Assembly (NCBI GenBank): GCA_022792755.1
Contig: JAAWBP010000076.1
Span: 1-15,956 of the forward strand
DNA from: Oscillospiraceae bacterium
GTDB lineage: Bacteria > Bacillota > Clostridia > Oscillospirales > Ruminococcaceae
DNA: 15,956 nt
Direction of reading: 5' to 3'
A model generated the notes under the pieces. That model was not told where the DNA came from, made no database searches, and worked only from the letters and a program-made list of their open reading frames with translations. The position numbers and the translations under genes are program-made. Of the stretch, positions 7,971-12,907 are shown piece after piece. Position 1 is the stretch's first letter; each line of letters opens with the position of its first letter.

Positions 7971-8154
7971 GAAGATAGAAAAAAGGTTCAGCGAAATCGT
8001 CCCGATTGATCCGCTGAACCTTTTTCCTGTTGTATTGCTTTTTGTTTTCCGTTTTCCGTGTGACGGGGTTTCCTTCCCAGAGCACCCTCTTTTTGGCATT
8101 CCATTCCTTTTTCTGTTTTTTACCCATCTTTTCGTAGGGGATATAACGTTCCAT
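7924..8154 (-). CDS. Small highly basic protein with in-frame terminator (candidate ribosome-rescue factor)
   Basis: The full frame encodes 76 residues from ATG at 8154, beginning MERYIPYEKMGKKQKKEW and continuing through WEGNPVTRKTENKK and QYNRKKVQ. Lys/Arg-rich throughout the first 48 residues, with no membrane segment. It has an excellent promoter (8186-8214) and AAAGGAG site, which argues for a real gene. The minus-strand terminator stem covers codons 45-57 and its six U cover codons 57-59. The mRNA should therefore end near codon 59 without a stop, and the last 17 codons partly run antisense to the VOC gene. I recall similar uncharacterised YIPYEK...NPVTR...YNRKK proteins in Clostridia, but could not check this. 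In-frame terminators and a basic Y-x-R-K segment are features of ArfA-like rescue proteins. That function is inference. Confidence 0.7.
   Translation of the reverse strand: MERYIPYEKMGKKQKKEWNAKKRVLWEGNPVTRKTENKKQYNRKKVQRINRDDFAEPFFYLPKTGRCSAESPVRAA
7979..8025. terminator. Bidirectional intrinsic terminator (VOC pair on plus; inside small ORF on minus)
   Basis: GGTTCAGCG (7985-7993) and CGCTGAACC (8012-8020) are a perfect 9-bp stem with an inner AATC/GATT pairing. It is flanked by six A (7979-7984) and five T (8021-8025), so it has a U-tract in both directions. On plus it ends the VOC operon. On minus it lies within the reading frame of the small basic ORF, before that ORF's stop codon at 7924-7926. 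Confidence 0.9.
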
Positions 8155-8185
8155 ATACTTCTCCTTTCATTGCCGAAGTCAATTT

Positions 8186-8214
8186 ATCATATGCGAAAGC
8201 CGCAAAAAAGTCAA
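8186..8214 (-). promoter_or_regulatory. Strong promoter of the small basic ORF
   Basis: On the minus strand TTGACT (8209-8214), a 17-nt spacer and TATGAT (8186-8191) make a near-consensus sigma-A promoter. It lies about 30 nt before the start codon, with AAAGGAG (8161-8167) in between. Confidence 0.8.
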
Positions 8215-8239
8215 CCCCCGAATTTTTCCAGGGGCTGTT

Positions 8240-8566
8240 TCAATGGGTTCCGGGCAGTCCGGGGCGTTCGAGCGGGTTGAAGGTGTTGCGCTGTACGACG
8301 ACGGGGAAGTACTTCGGAAACAAGCTGACCACCCGCTCTTCCCCGCTGCCCGCCAGCGTGAACGTCACATCGTAATAATCGAACACCTCGTTGTAGCGGA
8401 CGCTCTGTAAAAGGGGAAAGCCCTGATCTAGATGCTGCATGACCGCTATGGCATAGGCGGAGCATACGGCGGCCGGCTTCTCGTGCAGGCCGCAGAAAAA
8501 GACGATGAGTAGGATCGCCGCGGCAATCGCGAAGGAAAGGAGCTTCTTCCCGGTTCTCTTTTTCAT
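8240..8566 (-). CDS. Membrane-anchored small protein, paralogue B (HLDQG family, unknown function)
   Basis: A 108-residue protein with a positively charged N-terminus (MKKRTGKK) and a single hydrophobic helix (about 9-27). The rest should lie outside the membrane, so it is an N-anchored or secreted protein. The exported part contains QHLDQGFPLLQSVRY, GEERVV and FPVVVQ. These match in order the neighbouring 104-residue protein, so the two are paralogues. I do not recognise a described domain. GGGGAGGAA precedes the ATG. It is the last gene of the minus-strand trio, 74 nt after the preceding one. The stop is only 26 nt from the -35 box of the next promoter, and I see only a weak CCCC/GGGG stem as a terminator there. 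Confidence 0.75.
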   Translation of the reverse strand: MKKRTGKKLLSFAIAAAILLIVFFCGLHEKPAAVCSAYAIAVMQHLDQGFPLLQSVRYNEVFDYYDVTFTLAGSGEERVVSLFPKYFPVVVQRNTFNPLERPGLPGTH

Positions 8567-8640
8567 GGAAATTCCTCCCCATCAAAAGCGGTAGAGGTTG
8601 GCAGGACGGCAAAACGCGAAAACTCACGCCTTTGCCCTGA

Positions 8641-8955
8641 TCAGGCTTGGCCGGGACTCAGGGAATCATACTGCACGAGGACAGGGAAGGGAGAAGTGCC
8701 GACCATGATCCGCACCTCTTCCCCTTTTGGGGAGCGGAAGCTGACGACAAAGCTGTCGGAATACGGCTCATAGCAGATCGATTGATAGAGCATGATCCCC
8801 TGATCCAGATGATGGGTCAAAAGATAGACGGACGCAATATGGATCGCCAGCGGCTTTTGCAGCAACCCGGTAACGGAAAGGAGAACCGCCAGCACAACAG
8901 TGACGGCGACGGAGAGCAGGAAAACCTGCATATCTGTTTTCGATCGGAGTTTCAT
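8641..8955 (-). CDS. Membrane-anchored small protein, paralogue A (HLDQG family, unknown function)
   Basis: A 104-residue protein with one N-terminal hydrophobic helix (about 10-32) and a C-terminal part predicted outside the cytoplasm. The shared core with its neighbour is HHLDQGIMLYQSICY (residues 48-62), GEEVRIMV and FPVLVQYDSLSP. ATG at 8955 overlaps the upstream stop in an ATGA junction, and the site GGAGGAAAGG sits within the previous gene, which indicates translational coupling. No known family recognised. The conserved HLDQG and FPVxVQ stretches are probably the functional core. Confidence 0.78.
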   Translation of the reverse strand: MKLRSKTDMQVFLLSVAVTVVLAVLLSVTGLLQKPLAIHIASVYLLTHHLDQGIMLYQSICYEPYSDSFVVSFRSPKGEEVRIMVGTSPFPVLVQYDSLSPGQA

Positions 8956-9476
8956 CGCCTTTCCTCCAGCGAAAGAACACGCCGCCGCACCCGGGGGCGG
9001 ATCACCTTGAAGAAGCCGATCACCCAAAGCAGCGCCGGCAGTGCGAATCCCAGCGCCAGCGGGATGATATAGAGCGGCGTGCAATAATTTGTCGTCTTAT
9101 AATAAGGGTGTTCCGCTTTTTGGTCTGTCAAAGTGACCGTCCATTCCTTTTGCGCGATTTTCTCGATTGCTGTAAACGGCACGCCAACCTTACAGAAAAC
9201 ACCGTCGCCAAAATAGAGAAGGGTATTGTTCGGAAGATAGGCTGATTCAAGACAAACCCCCTGCTCCAGCCGGATTACCAGAGAGGGCAGGCGGAAGGTC
9301 TCTCCGCTTGCCGGGTCGGTAAAATCCGCATTGCAGCAATAATCGCCTGCCGGCATTTTTTCGACGTCCCCATCTGCGAGCAGATAAAAGGTGAGCGGGT
9401 TCATCCATGTAAAAAGGGCAGCCAGTATGACAGGGGGAAGCAGGGACAGAACGAACACCGCTGCAGAGGACTTCAT
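8952..9476 (-). CDS. Two-pass membrane protein with extracytoplasmic domain, unknown function
   Basis: A 174-residue protein with a hydrophobic helix near the N-terminus (about 5-25) and another near the C-terminus (YIIPLALGFALPALLWVIGF). A basic cytoplasmic tail (VIRPRVRRRVLSLEERR) follows. About 105 residues between the helices should face outward; they include AGDYCCNADF, SLVIRLEQG and LLYFGDGVF. I do not recognise the domain. ATG at 9476 is preferred: AAAGGGG around 9489-9495 lies 12 nt upstream, while an in-frame GTG at 9500 has no site. It is first in the minus-strand operon with the two HLDQG paralogues, so they may form an envelope complex; this is inference. Confidence 0.7.
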   Translation of the reverse strand: MKSSAAVFVLSLLPPVILAALFTWMNPLTFYLLADGDVEKMPAGDYCCNADFTDPASGETFRLPSLVIRLEQGVCLESAYLPNNTLLYFGDGVFCKVGVPFTAIEKIAQKEWTVTLTDQKAEHPYYKTTNYCTPLYIIPLALGFALPALLWVIGFFKVIRPRVRRRVLSLEERR

Positions 9477-9563
9477 ATTCAGCCAGCGCCCCTTTCGCAC
9501 ATTAAAAACGGTAAAAATCGACGGCAGCTGCGGTTGCCCGTCTGCTTTGCCGGAATGATCTGA

Positions 9564-9592
9564 TTTTTATCTATTATACCCTCGATTGTCAA
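9564..9592 (-). promoter_or_regulatory. Possible promoter for the membrane-protein trio, -35 inside the MITE end
   Basis: On the minus strand a perfect TTGACA (9587-9592) lies in the terminal repeat of the MITE-like element. A TAAAAA follows at 17-nt spacing (9564-9569). A perfect TATAAT also occurs at 9573-9578, but only 8 nt from TTGACA, too close to pair with it. No other promoter is apparent before the operon. Confidence 0.35.
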
Positions 9593-9851
9593 GAGCAGAC
9601 GCGGTTTTGCAGGGCGGGAAGCGCCCCTGGCTGTGTTATCCTCCTTGCTTTACGGAAGTAAAGCCGCGTCGTCTGCCTTGTCAGGAACACTTCCCGTCTC
9701 TGAAAAACTTCTTCGAACCCCAGCGCTTCAGAAAGGACGAGATGGCAAGGCCGCAGGGCGAAGGCATGCTGGCGCATTCCGAGCCCGAGAACGCAGCCAG
9801 CACGTTCCTTTTGAAGTTCTGGGGCGTGTTTGCCCTTGTCAATCGAGGGTA
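9577..9851. mobile_element. MITE-like element with TA-flanked terminal inverted repeats
   Basis: The ends 9577-9603 and 9825-9851 are inverted repeats matching at 23 of 27 positions, both starting TACCCTCGATTG. The outermost TA on each side (9577-9578, 9850-9851) fits a TA target duplication, as made by IS630/Tc1-mariner-type transposases. The ~271-bp interior encodes no recognisable protein. Open frames on both strands lack RBSs and look incidental. A subterminal GCAGACGCGG (9595-9604) can also pair with CCGCGTCGTCTGC (9664-9676) with three unpaired bases. This element fills most of the gene-free stretch 9501-9938; I see nothing else in the remaining ~87 nt before the MATE stop. Confidence 0.6.
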
Positions 9852-9938
9852 AACCAATCACAAACAAAATTCAATACAATATATCGATGTTTTTTAAAGG
9901 CAGATCATCATGAAACGCGGTTTGAGCGAAATCCCTTT

Positions 9939-11303
9939 CTACTTTCCTCCCGCCTCAACCAGCCCGGCCCGCCTCCAGATCGGCGTACGGATCATAATGA
10001 GGTGGAGGATCAGCCCGATCACCGACGCGATCGGCGCGGCGAGGCCGATCCCATAAAGTGTGTCGGGCATCCAGACACTGAAGAGGAAGGCGAGCGGCAC
10101 CCGGATGATCAGGGTGGTAACGATCCCGTTGATCATGGTGTAGCGGGTGCAGCCGCAGCCGTTAAAGAAGCCGTTGAAACAGAAGACAAAGGCCACCAGG
10201 AGGAAATCGACGCTGAAGGTGCGCAAATACTGTGCGCCCGCCGCCGTGACCTCCGGGTCGAACTGGAACAGGTTCATGATGCTTTCCGGGGCGAGCTGAG
10301 CCCAGGCGAAAAAGACGACGGAGCAGATCACCGAAAGGAGGATGCTCCGGTGCAGCGTCTTTTGGGCCCGTTCCGGCTGGCCCGCGCCGATATTCTGGGC
10401 AGCTAGGGCAGAGATCGCGCCGGAGAAAGCCATCGGCGGCAGCATGGCGAATGCGTCGAACCGGCCGCAGATCCCCACCGCGGCGGAGGCCGTCACCCCC
10501 ATTGTGTTGACGATCGCCGCGATGAACATAAATGAGATGTGGACGGTGGTGTCCTGGAGCGACACCGGAATCCCCACCTTGACCAGCCGGAGCGCTTTGC
10601 TTTTGTGGAGATGGAAGCTCCGGAGCTTAAAATCGAAGAGAAAGTCGCGCCGCTTTAAGTAAATCACGGCGATAATCAAGCTCAGCCCCTGGGAGATGAT
10701 GGTCGCAAGCGCCGCCCCGCCCGACCCCATCTTTAGGACGCCGACCGCGATGAGGTCGAGGACGATATTGCAGGCACAGGCGACCGCCACGAAGGTGAGC
10801 GGGTGTTTGGAATCCCCCAGCCCGCGGAGGATGGCGCTGACCGCGTTGTAGCCGACGACGAAGATCGTCCCCGCGCTCGCGACCAGAACGTAGTCCAGTG
10901 CGTAGCCGAAAGCGGCGTCCGGGGTCTGCATCAGCCACAGAAGGGGGGAGGCCGCGAACAGCATGACCGCGGTCATGACAAGGGAGATCACGCCGAACAG
11001 GGTCAGCATGGTGCTGATGGTGTCCTCTGCATCCTTAATTTGATCTGCTCCGACATGCTGTGCGATCAGGATGGTTCCGCCCATCGTCAGGCCCGAAACC
11101 AAGCTGAGGATGATCTGGGTGATCTGAGTTCCGGTCGAGACGGCCGAAACTGCGGCGGAATTACAAAACCAGCCGATGATCAGCAGGTCGGCCGCGCCGT
11201 AGAGCGCCTGCAAGAAATTCGCCGCCAGATAAGGCAGGGCGAAACGGATCAGGGTCGAGGTGATCCCCCCTTCCGTCAGGCGGTTGACATGACTGTTTCC
11301 CAT
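9939..11303 (-). CDS. MATE family multidrug/metabolite exporter
   Basis: A 454-residue membrane protein with about twelve transmembrane helices in two homologous halves. Landmarks are LIRFALPYLAANFLQALYGAADLLIIGWF (start of half 1), MGGTILIAQHVGA, SAILRGLGDSKHPL, and in the second half KVGIPVSLQDTTVHIS, AAQNIGAGQPERA and FFNGCGCTRYTM. MATE proteins use a sodium or proton gradient to expel drugs or metabolites. ATG at 11303 is chosen because AAAGGAG (about 11314-11320) is 10 nt upstream; a longer in-frame start at 11333 falls inside the leader terminator U-tract region. The gene follows a membrane-anchored MerR regulator on the same strand and has its own promoter plus a leader terminator, which suggests controlled read-through. 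Confidence 0.92.
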   Translation of the reverse strand: MGNSHVNRLTEGGITSTLIRFALPYLAANFLQALYGAADLLIIGWFCNSAAVSAVSTGTQITQIILSLVSGLTMGGTILIAQHVGADQIKDAEDTISTMLTLFGVISLVMTAVMLFAASPLLWLMQTPDAAFGYALDYVLVASAGTIFVVGYNAVSAILRGLGDSKHPLTFVAVACACNIVLDLIAVGVLKMGSGGAALATIISQGLSLIIAVIYLKRRDFLFDFKLRSFHLHKSKALRLVKVGIPVSLQDTTVHISFMFIAAIVNTMGVTASAAVGICGRFDAFAMLPPMAFSGAISALAAQNIGAGQPERAQKTLHRSILLSVICSVVFFAWAQLAPESIMNLFQFDPEVTAAGAQYLRTFSVDFLLVAFVFCFNGFFNGCGCTRYTMINGIVTTLIIRVPLAFLFSVWMPDTLYGIGLAAPIASVIGLILHLIMIRTPIWRRAGLVEAGGK

Positions 11304-11331
11304 TTGCGGTTCTCTCCTTTGGCCAAAGTTC

Positions 11332-11377
11332 AAAAAACCGGATAAAAAAGCCGCTTGGCACGGCCCTCTTATCCGGT
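11332..11377 (-). terminator. Leader terminator / attenuator upstream of the MATE gene
   Basis: On the minus strand ACCGGATAA (11377-11369) pairs with TTATCCGGT (11345-11337), with an inner GCCG/CGGC stem, followed by six U (11337-11332). It lies between the MATE promoter and start codon, so it would stop most transcripts before the gene. An upstream GGTAA can pair with the TTACC at the base of the terminator (GGTAATTTTTTACC), giving a competing structure. The RBS is also in a CTTTGGCCAAAG palindrome. I do not match it to a named riboswitch class. Confidence 0.7.
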
Positions 11378-11404
11378 AAAAAATTACCCTCCGAGTATAG
11401 TTCT

Positions 11405-11434
11405 ATGGTAGCATATCAAAGAAGCGAATGTCAA
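11405..11434 (-). promoter_or_regulatory. Promoter of the MATE transcript
   Basis: On the minus strand a perfect TTGACA (11429-11434) is followed after 18 nt by TGC-TACCAT (extended -10; hexamer 11405-11410). The start of transcription would be near 11398, leaving a ~95-nt leader. Confidence 0.6.
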
Positions 11435-11475
11435 GAAGGTTCTGCGCAGGCTTTTAAAGGAAGGCCCCTAAAATG

Positions 11476-12312
11476 TTATCCCCGCTTTTCCTCAAAGAAC
11501 GCCTTGACCGACCGGCTTTTGAGCAGAATCAAGACAACTGCTAAGTTGATTGCCAAGCCTGTCAAAGATGATAAAAATAAGGCCGCATCAAATTCCGGGC
11601 GGAGAAGCGAGAAAAAGGACTGGAGAACCGACAGCGCGGAAGAGGCGATATAGCACCAGTACACCCATTTGACTCCACACATCAGCGCAGCCGCAAAAAC
11701 CGACGTCAGAACGAACATGACGATCCCATAAGCGGAATTTGACAATAGAATGTTTAGAATCAAATTGAAGAAGGCCAGAGCGACGCTGGAAATCCCAATG
11801 GTGTATACCACCCTTTTTCCATTCCGGCGCCGGTGCTCTTCCCTCTTCTGATAGGCACGGATTTCTTCCCGCTTCTCCGCATCGGTTTCCGGATCGAACC
11901 TGCCGAAATTTAAAGCGAGGTCTGTCTGGGGCAGCGGCAGTGACCTTGTTCTGTTTTCCAAAGCCACCGCAAGGGATTCGGCGCCTTTGAGGTCAGCGGC
12001 GCCCAGGCTGGAAAGCGCTTCCATGTTCCGAAGTTCTTCTTCCCCTCGAAGGTGCAGCCGGGCGATGCAGTCCTGCACTAGTTTGGGGATCTCCTCCGGG
12101 CACCTCTTCATCCGCTTGATCTCTGCGATTGTAAAACCGCTTTTGCGCAGTATCGCAGCAGCCCTAAGCGCGTTGAGGTCTTCTTCGCTGTAATTGTGGG
12201 AAATCCTCCCGTTTTGAGCAGAGCGGCCGGGAGTGAACAGCCCCTGTTCCTCATAATACCGGATGGTTCGTTCGGTCAGTCCGGTGCGTCTGCAAACCTC
12301 TTTTATTTTCAT
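11476..12312 (-). CDS. MerR family regulator with C-terminal four-helix membrane domain
   Basis: A 278-residue protein. Residues 1-75 form a MerR winged-helix DNA-binding domain (MKIKEVCRRTGLTERTIRYY, then HNYSEEDLNALRAAAILRKSGFTIAEIKRM). A helical linker covers about 75-165. Residues 168-190, 194-212, 215-236 and 243-265 are hydrophobic and look like four membrane helices. The usual MerR ligand-binding domain is absent, so the signal may be sensed at the membrane. ATG at 12312 has GAGGAGG 7-8 nt upstream; the upstream extension to 12390 is rejected for lacking an RBS. It lies 172 nt upstream of the MATE gene on the same strand, its likely target. A 19-bp-spacer promoter with a palindrome sits upstream, the usual MerR-regulated design, suggesting autoregulation. 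Confidence 0.85.
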   Translation of the reverse strand: MKIKEVCRRTGLTERTIRYYEEQGLFTPGRSAQNGRISHNYSEEDLNALRAAAILRKSGFTIAEIKRMKRCPEEIPKLVQDCIARLHLRGEEELRNMEALSSLGAADLKGAESLAVALENRTRSLPLPQTDLALNFGRFDPETDAEKREEIRAYQKREEHRRRNGKRVVYTIGISSVALAFFNLILNILLSNSAYGIVMFVLTSVFAAALMCGVKWVYWCYIASSALSVLQSFFSLLRPEFDAALFLSSLTGLAINLAVVLILLKSRSVKAFFEEKRG

Positions 12313-12380
12313 TGCAGCACCTCCTCGTTTCCTCTGGTTTTGGTTGTCATAAAATCGAGTCTTATAGCCGTTACGCGGAT

Positions 12381-12411
12381 ATTGTATCATCTGACGTTAC
12401 GTCGGAGTCAA
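12381..12411 (-). promoter_or_regulatory. MerR-type promoter and operator (19-bp spacer)
   Basis: On the minus strand TTGACT (12406-12411) and TACAAT (12381-12386) are separated by 19 nt, longer than the usual 17. The spacer contains the perfect inverted repeat GACGT-A-ACGTC (12393-12403). MerR proteins activate such overlong promoters by distorting the DNA. Confidence 0.7.
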
Positions 12412-12459
12412 GAAAAAAATAAGAATAAAATATTTTTTCGGGAATGTGAGATACTAGAC

Positions 12460-12488
12460 TTGACAAAACGAAAATCTTGTCTTATAAT
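12460..12488 (+). promoter_or_regulatory. Consensus promoter of the tRNA-Met/tRNA-Glu transcript
   Basis: TTGACA (12460-12465), 17 nt, TATAAT (12483-12488): a perfect consensus sigma-A promoter, 17 nt before the first tRNA. It runs back to back with the MerR promoter. Confidence 0.9.
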
Positions 12489-12505
12489 TAACTGGCATTA
12501 TTAAT

Positions 12506-12582
12506 GGCGGTATAGCTCAGTTGGCTAGAGCATTCGGTTCATACCCGAAGTGTCACCGGTTCGAATCCAGTTACCGCTACCA
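12506..12582 (+). tRNA. tRNA-Met (CAT anticodon)
   Basis: A 77-nt cloverleaf with 7-bp acceptor stem, D-arm GCTC/GAGC, anticodon stem TTCGG/CCGAA with loop TTCATAC (anticodon CAT), five-base variable loop and encoded CCA. The overall look is elongator Met rather than initiator or Ile2, though CAT alone cannot exclude the latter. The T-stem is ACCGG/CCAGT, with a C-A mismatch caused by A at 12569 where G would pair. Confidence 0.92.
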
Positions 12583-12652
12583 ACCACACAATGTATTTCT
12601 TTTGCGGCCATTCATGAGGGCTGCCGAGCAATACCCACTCTGTGTGGACCAC

Positions 12653-12727
12653 GGCCCGTTGGTCAAGCGGTTAAGACACGGCCCTTTCACGGCTGTAACA
12701 CGAGTTCGATTCTCGTACGGGTCACCA
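12653..12727 (+). tRNA. tRNA-Glu (TTC anticodon)
   Basis: A 75-nt cloverleaf: acceptor GGCCCGT/ACGGGTC, anticodon stem CGGCC/GGCTG with loop CTTTCAC (anticodon TTC), T-arm ACGAG-TTCGATT-CTCGT, and encoded CCA. It follows tRNA-Met by 70 nt and is probably on the same transcript. Confidence 0.95.
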
Positions 12728-12733
12728 TGAAAA

Positions 12734-12785
12734 AACCTCTTGTGAAAGTTCACGCGCAGAGCTTTTGCAGGGGGTTGTTTTATTT
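12734..12785 (+). terminator. Probable terminator of the tRNA transcript
   Basis: AACCTCTTG (12734-12742) can pair with CAGGGGGTT (12768-12776) over 9 bp including two G-U pairs, followed by GTTTTATTT. The long loop holds a GTGAA/TTCAC mini-hairpin. The position, just after the CCA of tRNA-Glu, is as expected, but the stem is not perfect. Confidence 0.5.
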
Positions 12786-12907
12786 CCGCAGATTCACATT
12801 CCCCGCCGGCCTGTTTTGGGAGAGGTTTTCTCTGCCCATGAGCTTTTTCCTTGAGCATAAAACCGGAGAACATTGTGAAACTGCTCCAATGAAACGGAGG
12901 GATCATT

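Noticed and set aside
8211..8627. 138-codon minus frame overlapping the 108-residue HLDQG protein
   Set aside because: Different frame from the protein that is paralogous to its neighbour; no RBS, arginine-rich shadow composition.
9586..9867. Overlapping 88- and 92-codon frames on both strands in the MITE-like element
   Set aside because: Neither has an RBS or a recognisable motif, and both cross the inverted-repeat ends; the region is better explained as a non-coding element.
11304..11361. Leader peptide (GTG start near 11361) in the MATE leader
   Set aside because: The frame lacks a properly spaced RBS and runs on out of frame into the MATE gene without a stop in the leader.
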